Notes: generated from the sequence alone by a model not told the origin. A stretch of 64,000 nucleotides of DNA from Nostoc sp. NIES-4103 (GCF_002368335.1 NZ_AP018288.1:4530727-4594726); one strand, 5' to 3'. Shown: positions 54,000 to 63,474, counted from the first letter of the stretch. Program-made: numbers and translations.

Positions 54000-54725
54000 A
54001 TGATCAAAACAACACTACGATTGATCCGTCAATTCAGATATGTCTTGCTTCTTGCTGCTATGCTTGTCATCTGCTTTAGCACAGCATCCTACTCTGCTGA
54101 ACCTAGTGAAGCAATTTTTTACACAAAAAGTAGCTATGAGGGCACAGCAACTACCTATAAAATAGGGGACTCATACCAGGCTGATTGTAGCGATGATAAT
54201 GACAGTATCAATGATAAATATTTGTCATTTGAACTCGGCTCACAGGCGAAAGTTGTAGCTTGGGAACAGTGCAATAATACTGGAATCAAAGATGAATGGG
54301 AAGAAAGTAAGCCTGATATTAGTGATATAGAAAGCCTGTCAAGTTTTCAAGTGACTAATAGTACCGATACAGTATTAACATTTCGTTTAGTTGATGATAC
54401 TAATTCCAAGATACCTCTAAGTTTGTATATTCAACCTTTTGGTATACCATCCGACAAGCCCATTGAAGATAGTACAGATGACGGAAAGGATGATTATCGT
54501 ATTATTGGCATTCTACCAACCAACAAAGACGATGAATCAAACGTAACCGTTATTAATTTACGTAACAAAGAAGGTGAATTGCTGTCCACCAGTTCAGTGT
54601 ACTTCCAATGGAATGCAAAAGAAAATAAAGCCGAATATAGCACTAACCCTGAAACAGCACCAAAAGGATTTAAGATAGAACAAACTTCTACAAATACATT
54701 TGATTTTCGTTGGGTTGGTTTGTAA
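54000..54725 (+). CDS. Exported protein, possibly beta/gamma-crystallin-like
   Basis: A protein of about 241 aa with a signal peptide (LLLAAMLVICFSTASYSA). The mature N-terminal part, AIFYTKSSYEGTATTYKIGD then YLSFELGSQAKVVAWEQCNN, resembles a Greek-key beta/gamma-crystallin motif, a Ca2+-binding fold. The rest is acidic, beta-rich and unassigned. An in-frame ATG at 53985 would add five residues. The tyrosinase pair begins about 650 bp downstream on the same strand; a functional link is possible but not shown. Confidence 0.65.
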   Translation: MIKTTLRLIRQFRYVLLLAAMLVICFSTASYSAEPSEAIFYTKSSYEGTATTYKIGDSYQADCSDDNDSINDKYLSFELGSQAKVVAWEQCNNTGIKDEWEESKPDISDIESLSSFQVTNSTDTVLTFRLVDDTNSKIPLSLYIQPFGIPSDKPIEDSTDDGKDDYRIIGILPTNKDDESNVTVINLRNKEGELLSTSSVYFQWNAKENKAEYSTNPETAPKGFKIEQTSTNTFDFRWVGL

Positions 54726-55380
54726 AGATGAGTTAAGGGATTTACATCATCTCAAAATAAGCGATCGCCTCAAGCTTTCATTTTTTAGCCCTCATCTATT
54801 CTGGATGAGGGCTACTTAACATTGGCGAAGTCTAAGTATAAAACTTTTTGATATCAAAATTTACATAAAAATTTAAGAATTTTCATAAATAATAGATTTC
54901 TTATCAAAAAATGAATGTATATAAAATTATTTTACAGCCGTAAATTTACGGTATAAGATACCGTATAAAGTATTGTATTATTAGTTAAATAATTGTATTT
55001 TTCCAAGTAGCCTTTCACAAAAGGACTCAAGGCATCTCTCTTAAGTGTACGAAAAGTATATTTGGTCGTTCTGAGCAGCGTGGCATTGTTAATTTGAGGG
55101 ATATTCTTTAAACAGTAAGCTAAAACCCATTAAATTTGCACAATTACTTGATATGGTCGTTCTTTGTCATTCGTCATTCGTCATTTGTATTTACGAAGGA
55201 CAAAGCATTAATGAGTAATGACGGTCTTTACGAGTGATGATGCAACTTGGATGCAGATTAGCTGACTCACAAAAGATTTCCATAGAAAAGCGTTGATTTG
55301 ATTTTGATTTTTTAAAAGCTTAAATACTTAAGCTTAAATTTTTCATGAGTTTTAGTTAGTTAACTTTAAGAGGACGAGTC
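54726..55380. other. AT-rich intergenic region upstream of the tyrosinase pair
   Basis: About 650 bp. A stem AGCCCTCAT / ATGAGGGCT (54787-54813) lies after the previous gene but lacks a U-run on the plus strand. CGTAAATTTACG (54941) is a perfect 12-bp palindrome. GTCATTCGTCATT units are near 55166. No gene was found. Confidence 0.5.
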
Positions 55381-55782
55381 ATGTTTTCTAGATTTTCTCG
55401 TAGGCAGGTTTTAACCATAGCTAGCTTCACAATTACAGGGACAGCAGTTGCAATAAATATTCCATTTTTTAAAAATTTATTTGCTCCTAAAGCCCAAGCT
55501 CAAGAAATATCTGAAAAAGTATACAAAGGCAGAAGGTATAAAATTATTAAAAATCAAACACCTGGAAGAAATGGAACCATAAATAATACTGTTGACACAT
55601 CAACGCAATTATTTATCGATGACAAAGAAATTAAAATTTTTCAACACAAGAAAACCAAAAAATACACATCAAGTCTTTTATTTGGTGAATTTGAATCACC
55701 TGAGAAAATTGCCAAAATTGTAATAGATCTGGGATTAAAATTCCCTGAAAAAGAAGTAGAGTTAGATCCTGAAATTGACTAG
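55381..55782 (+). CDS. Tat-exported MelC1-like tyrosinase copper chaperone
   Basis: A 133-aa protein that opens with a twin-arginine signal (FSRRQVLTIASF, then a hydrophobic stretch ending APKAQAQ). The mature part, VYKGRRYKIIKNQTPG and LFIDDKEIKIFQ followed by a helical LxxFESPEKIAKIVIDLGL, follows the MelC1 pattern of Streptomyces tyrosinase cofactors. MelC1 loads copper and carries the signal-less tyrosinase through the Tat pore. The usual copper-binding histidines are sparse here, only one being visible. The tyrosinase gene follows after 184 bp. Confidence 0.75.
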   Translation: MFSRFSRRQVLTIASFTITGTAVAINIPFFKNLFAPKAQAQEISEKVYKGRRYKIIKNQTPGRNGTINNTVDTSTQLFIDDKEIKIFQHKKTKKYTSSLLFGEFESPEKIAKIVIDLGLKFPEKEVELDPEID

Positions 55783-55966
55783 ATATATTATTTAAATCTA
55801 GTAATTTACCACGTAAATGTTGACTCTTAAAAGCAGGAAAAAGGTAAAAAGGAAAGAATTTAAAGCTTTTAACCTTTCCCCCTTACCCTCTTTCCCCCTG
55901 TCAAAATCTTTTTGGCAGACTACTAGTGAAATGGAATATCTTTTTGCTAACAACATCAGGTGACAT

Positions 55967-56869
55967 ATGAAAGATGTAAGAAAAAATATTAGAGACTTAA
56001 CGAATAATGAAAAACAAAACTATATTCAGGCAGTCAAAGCACTAAAAGCCAAAATTAGTCCTATTACTGGGCGTAGTATTTATGATGAATATGTACTTTG
56101 GCATAGTCTAGCAACTCAAAATGCAGATCCCACTGATCCTATAGGATTTCGTAATTCTGCTCACGCCGGGCCTGCTTTTACTGCTTGGCATCGTTATTAT
56201 CTTTACAGATTTGAAAAACAATTACAAAAAGTAGTGCCAGGGTTAACAATACCCTATTGGGATTGGACTGAAGATACTAATGATCCCTTCAACTCACCAC
56301 TTTGGGCTGCTGATTTTATGGGAGGTAATGGTGATCCTCAAGATAATAATGTAGTGAAAACAGGCCCTTTTGCCGTTGATCTATGGACAACTATTAATAT
56401 TGATGGCACTACTAAAGGAGGCTTACAACGCCAGTTTGGTCAATTGACCTCCGGGATACCAAGCCAAGCAGATGTGAATTTAGCCATTGGAGAAACTCCC
56501 TATGATAGTTCCCCGTGGAACTTTGAAAGTAGTCCTAGTCATCGCAATCGCCTTGAAGGCTTTCTTGCTCCGGATGGTTCTTTCGCACAATTACATAACC
56601 AAGCACATGTCTGGGTTGGAGGGGATATGGTAAATGTTAATATTTCCCCAAATGATCCTGTTTTCTTTATACATCATTGTAATGTGGATCGAGTTTGGGC
56701 AATATGGCAAGATAAGAATCCAACTCAAGGATATTTACCCACTGGAGAGGGGCCTTCTGGACATAATCTTTATGACTTAATGTACCCTTGGAATGGAAAA
56801 GCTACCAAGCTAAAAGCTAAACCGGTAGACGTTTTAAATTATAAAAAACTTGGCTATACCTACGTTTAG
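55967..56869 (+). CDS. Tyrosinase family copper oxidase
   Basis: A 300-aa type-3 copper enzyme that oxidises phenols to quinones. Copper A ligands are H46 (LWHSLAT), H66 (SAHAGPAF) and H75 (AWHRYY). Copper B ligands are H210 and H214 (LHNQAHVWVGG) and H236/H237 (FFIHHCNVDRVW). The IPYWDWTED motif is also present. There is no signal peptide, which fits export as a passenger of the Tat-bearing MelC1-like protein encoded just upstream. The size is that of the bacterial (Streptomyces-like) class without a C-terminal lid. Confidence 0.95.
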   Translation: MKDVRKNIRDLTNNEKQNYIQAVKALKAKISPITGRSIYDEYVLWHSLATQNADPTDPIGFRNSAHAGPAFTAWHRYYLYRFEKQLQKVVPGLTIPYWDWTEDTNDPFNSPLWAADFMGGNGDPQDNNVVKTGPFAVDLWTTINIDGTTKGGLQRQFGQLTSGIPSQADVNLAIGETPYDSSPWNFESSPSHRNRLEGFLAPDGSFAQLHNQAHVWVGGDMVNVNISPNDPVFFIHHCNVDRVWAIWQDKNPTQGYLPTGEGPSGHNLYDLMYPWNGKATKLKAKPVDVLNYKKLGYTYV

Positions 56870-56985
56870 TTAATAGCGATTCTCTTGGAAGAGGCACTCT
56901 GGAATTACACTAAAACACACACCATACAGGGCAATTCAAAAATTGCCCTGAAGTGAATTAACTATAATTTCACATATGATTTAGG

Positions 56986-58047
56986 CTACTTACTAGCAAG
57001 TTTACAAACCACCATAATATGTGATGAATATTTATTCGTACTATAGTGAACCAGTTGTAGTCCTGCTTGTTCTATTTCTTGCAAGAGTTCTGGTATTTCA
57101 AACTTATGATGTCTCCAGATAGTAATCTCTTCACCTTTAGAGAGATCAATATTCTTATCTATTTCCAGAAATTTGAAGTTGAGAGTATAATTCTGAAGAA
57201 GTTTGATATTAGCAATTATACTATCTGTTGCTAAATCATATTTTCTGACCAGTTCACAATCTTCAGCTCTAATGCCAATTTGACTTTTAATCCATTGATA
57301 AATTTCTTCTGCATGATACTTACAGCCACCCCTGGCTATACCGTCCCATTGAGAGTTAGAACCAATCTCATTAGTGAAAACTAGAAAATCATTCTTCCCC
57401 ATACTGTCGATGAAATTTTTGAATACTTGGGTTCTATTTCTATGGTTTCCAATTGTGACACCTAAGTGTAAAAATAAATTAGCAGTATCAAGAGTTTCAT
57501 AATCGTCTTGATTTTTTAAAAATATTTGGGGAATACAACTATTTTCTATATCAATTATGTAACTACTATACTCAATCAATGGGAACCATCTCTGAAAGTT
57601 TTTTCGGGATACTGTGAGTAATTCTTCGCTAATATCTAATGCAATATATTGATTAAGTCTTTCCATTTTAATCAGGTTTTTCATAAATTCTTTAACTGGA
57701 TAAGAATTTCCTGAACCTACATCTATAATATTTAACTTTCTACATCCTTGAAAATTGCCATTAATATATGCAAAATTCTGCTTTAACAGGTCAATTTCTA
57801 CGCTTGATGGTCGATACCATTTAGGAATAATATTTTTTAAATAAAAAGTATCCCAAATTGTCGCACCTCTACCTTTGTAAGAATACTTTAGAGGTATTTC
57901 TCGGTTGAGTTCTAATGCTTGAATTATTCCTAAAAGTTCTTCTTCAGAAAAAATAGAGTAGAACTCAGGACTGGGCTTTGCTGTGCGACTTTGTGGAGTT
58001 GGGATTTCTGAAGGAAGTTGTGAATTACTATTAAAATTTTGAGTCAT
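56986..58047 (-). CDS. EgtD-like SAM-dependent methyltransferase
   Basis: A 353-aa methyltransferase of the EgtD (histidine N-alpha-methyltransferase, DUF2260) family. The SAM-binding motif is LNIIDVGSGNSYPVKE, and the family phrases YIALDISEELL, LFLHLGVTIGNHRNR and the C-terminal EEITIWRHHKFEIPE are present. It lacks some EgtD substrate residues that I would expect, and no ergothioneine sulfoxide synthase (EgtB) is nearby, so the substrate is uncertain. It converges with the tyrosinase gene. Confidence 0.8.
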   Translation of the reverse strand: MTQNFNSNSQLPSEIPTPQSRTAKPSPEFYSIFSEEELLGIIQALELNREIPLKYSYKGRGATIWDTFYLKNIIPKWYRPSSVEIDLLKQNFAYINGNFQGCRKLNIIDVGSGNSYPVKEFMKNLIKMERLNQYIALDISEELLTVSRKNFQRWFPLIEYSSYIIDIENSCIPQIFLKNQDDYETLDTANLFLHLGVTIGNHRNRTQVFKNFIDSMGKNDFLVFTNEIGSNSQWDGIARGGCKYHAEEIYQWIKSQIGIRAEDCELVRKYDLATDSIIANIKLLQNYTLNFKFLEIDKNIDLSKGEEITIWRHHKFEIPELLQEIEQAGLQLVHYSTNKYSSHIMVVCKLASK

Positions 58048-58401
58048 TATTCTTGTGTTTTGCTTTTCTTACGTATTCTAGGTCCATCAGCGTTTATCAC
58101 CAGTCTTTCTACTTTACTGTTATGAGTGGGCCAGATAGATATCTTGCACAGATTGCACTGGAGACTGGAGACTGGGAGGATTAGTGTACTTCACGCTTGT
58201 TGAAAAGCACTGTATGTTAATACTAACGTCATCAAATTGCAATACTTTTGTCAAATTGGTGTGTGATAGTTAATTCGGGCTAAACAATATGCTCTGCAAC
58301 AAGGTGGGATTTTCCTACCTTTTACTTATTTGACAAAAGCTATGATCATATAGCTTGATGAATAGGAATTCCTCCAGTGGAAAATATGCGGCTAATGTAG
58401 C
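58048..58401. other. Intergenic region, no gene
   Basis: A spacer of about 350 bp between two minus-strand genes. It contains GACTGGAGACTGGGAGG near 58160. It probably holds the promoter of the EgtD-like gene. Confidence 0.45.
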
Positions 58402-58430
58402 AAAAACCCCTATTAATAAAGGGGTTTTTT
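58402..58430 (-). terminator. Terminator of proB
   Basis: AAAAACCCC / GGGGTTTTT around an 11-nt loop, giving a U-run on both strands. It lies 17 bp after the proB stop codon. Confidence 0.85.
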
Positions 58431-58446
58431 CTTTTGGGAATTTTGT

Positions 58447-59556
58447 TTAAGTGAGAACTAAATTATCTCGGTGAACCACTGTTTCTGCACCTACATAGCC
58501 CAGAATCGTGGGAATTTCTCTAGAATGGTGACCACGAATCCTTTGTAGTTCATCGCTGCTATAGTTCACAAGTCCTCTAGCAATTTCATTGCCGCTAGTG
58601 TCGCACAATTGCACCGCTTCTTGAGTCTCAAACTCTCCTTCTACAGCTTTAATTCCCGCTGCTAACAATGATTTTCCTGCCTCGGCGATCGCTGCGATCG
58701 CACCTGCATCTAAATATAATTTTCCCGCAGGCAATAGTCCGTAAGCTATCCAACGTTTACGGGCAGAAGTTGGTTCTGGTTGTGGCTGAAAGTGAGTCCC
58801 CAGTGGTTCGCCTTGTAAAATTTTTTCGATATTGCCAGGAAATCGCCCTTCGGTAATCACGGTACGCACTCCAGCTGCGATCGCAATTCTGGCTGCGGAA
58901 ATTTTTGTCACCATCCCGCCTGTACCCCATTGGGAACCCTGAGAACCTGTTTGTATGCCTAATTCTGCTAATTCTTTCATGTTACTCACCAAGGCGATGG
59001 GCTGAGCATCCGGTACAGAACGCGGATCGGCTGAGTAAAGCCTGTCTACATCGGTGAGTAAAAATAGCCAATCTGCTTGCACTAAACTAGCAACCAATGC
59101 TGAGAGGGTGTCATTATCGCCAAATTTCAGTTCATCCACTGCTACTGTATCATTCTCATTCACCACGGGAATGACTCCTAGTCCCAGCAGTTCCCGAAAG
59201 GTGTTGTAAACATTGAGATATCGGCTACGCTGTACTAAATCGCTGCGAGTCAGCAAAACTTGGGCAATTGGCTGTTGTAAAGTTGTAAATAAATCGTCAT
59301 ACACCCGCATTAGCCGACCTTGGCCTACTGCTGCTACAGCCTGTTTCAGAGCGATCGCTTTGGGACGTTCGGTTAAGCCTAACCGCGCACAACCCACACC
59401 CACAGCACCAGAAGATACTAAAATCACCCGATGACCTTGCTGTCTCAAATAACAAAGCGTTTCCGCCAAAGTGGCAATAGTTGAAAGTGCCAGTTGTCCA
59501 GTTTCAGGTTGGGTAAGGCTAGAAGTGCCGATTTTGACAACAATTGTTTTGGTCAT
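58447..59556 (-). CDS. proB: Glutamate 5-kinase
   Basis: The 369-aa first enzyme of proline synthesis. The kinase domain (1-255) has TIVVKIGTSSLT, VILVSSGAVGVGCARL, VNENDTVAVDELKFGDND and GTGGMVTKISAARIA. A PUA domain (about 280-365) follows, including GLVNYSSDELQRIRGHHS, as in most bacterial ProB. It is feedback-inhibited by proline in other bacteria. It is monocistronic, with its own terminator. Confidence 0.97.
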   Translation of the reverse strand: MTKTIVVKIGTSSLTQPETGQLALSTIATLAETLCYLRQQGHRVILVSSGAVGVGCARLGLTERPKAIALKQAVAAVGQGRLMRVYDDLFTTLQQPIAQVLLTRSDLVQRSRYLNVYNTFRELLGLGVIPVVNENDTVAVDELKFGDNDTLSALVASLVQADWLFLLTDVDRLYSADPRSVPDAQPIALVSNMKELAELGIQTGSQGSQWGTGGMVTKISAARIAIAAGVRTVITEGRFPGNIEKILQGEPLGTHFQPQPEPTSARKRWIAYGLLPAGKLYLDAGAIAAIAEAGKSLLAAGIKAVEGEFETQEAVQLCDTSGNEIARGLVNYSSDELQRIRGHHSREIPTILGYVGAETVVHRDNLVLT

Positions 59557-59827
59557 TGGTCAGTGGTCATTTGTCAACAGTCAACAGTCAATAGTCCAGA
59601 GTCAATTGTCAAGAAACTTTGGACTATTGACTCTGGACTATTCACTAAATTGTAAAGCGCCAGCGCTTCTATATGTGAAGACTGACGCTCTACGGCTTTA
59701 TATGTATTTGCTATCGGTTAGGGTCTTTTTTGGCTGACCCCATGTTATTAATATCTATAATCTCCGATTTTTCGATAGTATTAAGTTTCCTTAATTATTT
59801 TTTTAGATTTAGTTTCCTGACGATTTG
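59557..59827. repeat. Spacer with GTCAATAGTCCAGAG repeats
   Basis: Units of GTCAACAGTCAACAGTC lie at 59576-59600. An inverted repeat between AGTCCAGAGTCAA (59593) and TTGACTCTGGACT (59627) forms a hairpin. No gene is visible. Confidence 0.6.
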
Positions 59828-60367
59828 TCAACGTTTGTGAATTTTCTTATGTTCGGGAGTAATGGAAGCTCCTAAGATTTCAGAAATCCAAACTTCAAAG
59901 TTGCGTATGGGATGAGAGCGTAAAGCTACACCAGGATGGACAATTGGTTCAACCAAAATGGTAAACATTCCTAAACGATTACCTGCTAGGACATCGGTAA
60001 ACAAGCGATCGCCTACCATCCCTACTTGATGTACTGGCAAATTCATTGTCTTGAGTGCTGCTCTAATCTTGCGTCGTGAAGGCTTGGCCGCACCTAAGTA
60101 ATATGGCAAGTTCAGAGAGCGGGCAATGCCACCAATACGTGCTTCACTGAGGTTATTACTCACCAAACACAGCGCTGTACAACTGCGGATCTGCTCTACC
60201 CACTGTTGTAATTCTGGCGAAGCTATCCCTACTCTCATGGGTACTAAAGTTTCATCTACATCCAATACCAGCCCCTTCAGCCCGTATTGTTGAATAATGT
60301 CTGGTGTTAGGTTCAACACGGAACCTTCTAAAATCAAGTCAGGCTGTAAGAACTTGTTCCAGGTCAT
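59828..60367 (-). CDS. YqeG family HAD IIIA-type phosphatase
   Basis: A 179-aa HAD phosphatase. The catalytic motif DxDxT is LVLDVDETLVPM; motif II is LVSNN, and motif III is KPSRRKIRAALKTMN, followed by MVGDRLFTDVLAGNRLG. In plants and cyanobacteria this family includes phosphatidylglycerophosphate phosphatases, so a role in phosphatidylglycerol synthesis is plausible. I start at ATG 60367, two codons inside an upstream TTG. Confidence 0.92.
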   Translation of the reverse strand: MTWNKFLQPDLILEGSVLNLTPDIIQQYGLKGLVLDVDETLVPMRVGIASPELQQWVEQIRSCTALCLVSNNLSEARIGGIARSLNLPYYLGAAKPSRRKIRAALKTMNLPVHQVGMVGDRLFTDVLAGNRLGMFTILVEPIVHPGVALRSHPIRNFEVWISEILGASITPEHKKIHKR

Positions 60368-60494
60368 AGTCAAAGGTCAATGGTAAAAAACTGAAGCGTA
60401 GGTAAGGCAATCCTGAATAAGAGCAGGGGTGCTTTCGGTGCAAGGGTGCAGGGGAGCAAAGGGGCAGAAATAGTGCTATGTCTAACCACAATTT

Positions 60495-60820
60495 AGCGTG
60501 AGTTCGACAGGTGCTGTTTTGACCTCTCCCCCGGTCCCTCTCCTACAAGGAGAGGGGAGTAAAACTGTTATTTTTTCGTTTCTCCTCCCTCGCCTTTTAG
60601 GCTACGGTGTACACACAAATCTTCTAAAGTTGTGCCGCAGGCTTTTGATCCCCCCAACCCCCCTTTTTAAGGGGGGCAAAAAGCTCTTAAAGTCCCCCTT
60701 TTTAAGGGGGATTTAGGGGGATCTACGACGATTTTGGCTTTGTTCCAGAGATGTGTGTACACCGTAGCGCCTTTTAGGAGAGGGAGGCTGGGAGGGAGAG
60801 GTTCATCGAACTCACATCAA
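60495..60820. repeat. Inverted-repeat element, family AACGTGAGTTCGA, copy 3, interrupted
   Basis: Ends are AGCGTGAGTTCGA and TCGAACTCACATC. Without its insert the element is about 149 bp and closely matches the reverse complement of 1075-1220. A second element at 60602-60767 splits it at its central hairpin. Confidence 0.8.
60602..60767. mobile_element. MITE-like element inside the repeat, 16-bp TIRs and 11-bp TSD
   Basis: A 166-bp insert with perfect 16-bp terminal inverted repeats, CTACGGTGTACACACA and TGTGTGTACACCGTAG. It is flanked by an 11-bp direct duplication, CGCCTTTTAGG (60591-60601 and 60768-60778), that occurs once in the related element at 1075. Inside is another fold-back motif, CCCCCTTTTTAAGGGGG, repeated twice, common in cyanobacterial spacers. 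It has no coding capacity, so it would need a transposase supplied from elsewhere. Confidence 0.85.
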
Positions 60821-61023
60821 TTTAGTGTCAGCAACCCTTAGTGCAGCACTGCAAAAATTACCATCTAGTTAAAAAAGGCTAAGAGCTTTGTGTAAAAGCT
60901 TTCCTTCTACCTGGTTACACTAGTGGCTGAGCATCTGTTTAACAGATGCCCAAAGCTTATTCAAATATAATTAAAAATTCTCAATTAAAAAAAATTTTAA
61001 TTTTTAATTTTGAATCTTTAAGC

Positions 61024-61599
61024 TTATTCCACTTCATTAAAAAGGTGTTCTTCTAAAAGTGGTTGTACTTCACGAAACTCTTCTGGAGACAATAATACAG
61101 GTTGACCTGTTTTTGAGATGCGTGCAAAAAACAGCAGTGGATCTAGAGGAGTATAAATGGCATACTCTTGGTCATGAAAATAAAAGCTAGCAAGTAGCTG
61201 TAATTGCTCTGGCTCTAAATCTGCCTCTTCGTCTTCAATTTCTAAAGTGAAAAGTTCTGATTCTTCAGCAGGCGGTAATTCACCCGCCACCGTCAAAGCA
61301 TAGGCAGTGTGCTTTAGTATCAAATTTTGCTCCGATAAGACAGCTTGAGCAGTACTAAAAATTTGCTCAATGACGGCATCATCATCTACTAGAATTGCCT
61401 CTTCTTCCTCGTCTTCACCTTGCCAAGCAAAAATTTCTATGGGTGAGTCTACAGGAAGCAGTAAAACAAATTCTTGTTCATCAACTGAAAGCGATCGCTC
61501 AATATAACATTCGAGAGTTCGCCCTGTGTCATCGCTCAAGGTGATAGTACTTGTTTGAGCGTGATCATTTTCTTCTTCGGGAAATTGGGAGGAAAACAT
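61024..61599 (-). CDS. DUF3727 domain-containing protein
   Basis: A very acidic 191-aa protein conserved in cyanobacteria and plastids. The first half resembles DUF1292 (ITLSDDTGRTLECYIERSL, YVLLLPVDSPIEI-like), and the second is DUF3727 (LEPEQLQLLASFYFHDQEYAIYTPLDPLLFFAR). No function is known to me. I choose ATG 61599 over a GTG at 61650, as the shorter form matches the family start. Confidence 0.88.
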   Translation of the reverse strand: MFSSQFPEEENDHAQTSTITLSDDTGRTLECYIERSLSVDEQEFVLLLPVDSPIEIFAWQGEDEEEEAILVDDDAVIEQIFSTAQAVLSEQNLILKHTAYALTVAGELPPAEESELFTLEIEDEEADLEPEQLQLLASFYFHDQEYAIYTPLDPLLFFARISKTGQPVLLSPEEFREVQPLLEEHLFNEVE

Positions 61600-61739
61600 A
61601 ACAGAATTATCAAACTTTATAAGTACCAGCAGATGTGAAAATCGCTTCACTGTTTAATGACAAATGATGTCAAGCAAATAGTTTCAGGCAAAAATACAAC
61701 TACTGGGTAATAGCTTTCAGAATATCATGTTAAAACGTA

Positions 61740-62216
61740 TCAATACTCTACGGCTACTACGGTGCTTTGGAAACTGGCTCGTCTTGTATCGAGCCATTGT
61801 TGTAATATTAAAGATGCTGCCTTGCGGTCAATCAAGCCTTTATTGCGTGATGGAGAGCGGTTTTCGGCTATTAGCAGTTGTTCTGCTTGAAATGATGTTA
61901 ACCGCTCATCTACATATTCCACAGGGAGTTTGAGAGCTTTAGCAAGTCTAGTGGCAAATTTCTGCACATGACGCGCTTGAAAGCCCAAAGAACCATCCAT
62001 TGAATAAGGCAAACCGACTACCAAAACTTGCACTTCACGCTCATTAACGATTTGTTGTATTTGCTCAACATCTTTTTCAAAACTCGTGCGATCAACTGTG
62101 GTGATACCTGTGGCAATTAAACCAGTGCGATCGCATCCAGCCACACCAACACGCTTGCGGCCGACATCTAACCCCAACGCGGAAATCAAAGGTTTTGGTT
62201 GCTCTTGGGGTGTCAC
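61740..62216 (-). CDS. ruvX: Holliday junction resolvase RuvX (YqgF)
   Basis: A 158-aa RNase H-fold nuclease (YqgF/RuvX), also linked to pre-16S rRNA maturation in bacteria. Landmarks are LGLDVGRKRVGVAGCD with the first catalytic Asp, VLVVGLPYSMDGS, VEYVDERLTSFQAE and IDRKAASLILQQWLD. I start at GTG 62216: AGGAG lies 7 nt upstream, and it begins one base after the stop of the GNAT gene, so the two are coupled. An upstream ATG would overlap the GNAT coding region by about 70 bp. Confidence 0.93.
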   Translation of the reverse strand: MTPQEQPKPLISALGLDVGRKRVGVAGCDRTGLIATGITTVDRTSFEKDVEQIQQIVNEREVQVLVVGLPYSMDGSLGFQARHVQKFATRLAKALKLPVEYVDERLTSFQAEQLLIAENRSPSRNKGLIDRKAASLILQQWLDTRRASFQSTVVAVEY

Positions 62217-62217
62217 A

Positions 62218-63474
62218 TTAATTCTCCTGCTTGACATCTGATGACTCAGACTGGCAAGATACCTCATTGGTTGTGTTGTTACATGCAAAGCTCACAGATT
62301 CTGATTTACTTGGCACAGGTCTATCTGAGGCTGGTAGTTGCCTTTGTTGTCCCCATGACATCCCACCCGGTATCGGTTTACGTGCCGGTTGTAGACCTTG
62401 TAGCACCTCAGTCCACTGAATTCCTTCTAAGGAGACAAATTTAGACTCCCGTAGCTTGTGCCAAACTGAGCGAGACATGATCAGCGTATGTTCTATACGC
62501 TTGGCTCCAATTCGTTCTAAGTATTCTTCTCGTTCTGCTTGGTAGTCTGAAGAAGCCAACTGTAAACCTTGCTGGGGAAAATCTTGAGCAATGCGAGCCA
62601 GTTGAGAAAGTAACTCTGGATACAGCCACGTATAAGCAGGGTGAACTGTCAACGTTGCTACATGAGGAGATTCACCTTTGCGGTCAAGTTGTATCTGAAA
62701 GTAGCCAATAGCCGCTTTGCGTTGGGGTTCAAACACGTACCCACTCACCACTTCTATTTTCGTTACCCATTGTTTGACGGCATCACATAAAGCACCGAAC
62801 AAACTGGTTTTGAAATCGCGGGTGTTGCGATCGAACACTTGACGCACCAAAGGCGGCATTGATGCTGTATCTAGTTGATAAAGCAACTGAGCATCGGCAT
62901 TACTAACTGGTAATAAATTGGGCAAATCTGGCTCGGCTTGGGCTAATTCCGTCAGCAATTGCGGTTCAATTTCCCAGTAGGTCATTTCGGCTAAACGCTG
63001 AAATCCATTTTGGCGATAAAGTGCCAGCGCCTCTTTATCATTGACATTGACTTCTAATAACCAAGTGCGAGCTTCTAAAATCGACTCAAAGCAATGGCGT
63101 AAAAGTTGTGAGCCAATTCCTTGCTTATCAGCAGCACGATCCAGCATTACCTGGTCAACCCGCCAAGTAGTGCGTGTACGGTTAAACGGCGACACTTGAA
63201 TCATTCCCAGAAGCATACGCCCTTGTTCTGCTACATAGGCACAGAACTGATACTGTAATGGGTTGGGAAACCAACTCAAACATTTGAGCAACCCATACCA
63301 GCGGCGCAGCCCTTGCATCTGGCGTATGTCGAAGCTAGCCCCTTTGGTTGAGGGGTCATTTGATGACTCTTGAGTTATTCGCTCAATTCCATCCAGATCC
63401 CGGTATTGGATTGGACGGATGACAACGCTGAGATTTCGAGGAAGTATTGAAGTCATTTTGATTCGAGCTGCCAT
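62218..63474 (-). CDS. GNAT family N-acetyltransferase, two-domain
   Basis: A 418-aa protein. The N-terminal GNAT domain (about 12-180) has VDQVMLDRAADKQGIGSQLLRHCFE, the acetyl-CoA loop, and LEVNVNDKEALALYRQNGFQRL. A second domain (about 200-350) resembles a degenerate GNAT fold. The last 60 residues are low-complexity and probably disordered. The substrate is unknown. It is the first gene of a two-gene operon with ruvX. Confidence 0.88.
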   Translation of the reverse strand: MAARIKMTSILPRNLSVVIRPIQYRDLDGIERITQESSNDPSTKGASFDIRQMQGLRRWYGLLKCLSWFPNPLQYQFCAYVAEQGRMLLGMIQVSPFNRTRTTWRVDQVMLDRAADKQGIGSQLLRHCFESILEARTWLLEVNVNDKEALALYRQNGFQRLAEMTYWEIEPQLLTELAQAEPDLPNLLPVSNADAQLLYQLDTASMPPLVRQVFDRNTRDFKTSLFGALCDAVKQWVTKIEVVSGYVFEPQRKAAIGYFQIQLDRKGESPHVATLTVHPAYTWLYPELLSQLARIAQDFPQQGLQLASSDYQAEREEYLERIGAKRIEHTLIMSRSVWHKLRESKFVSLEGIQWTEVLQGLQPARKPIPGGMSWGQQRQLPASDRPVPSKSESVSFACNNTTNEVSCQSESSDVKQEN

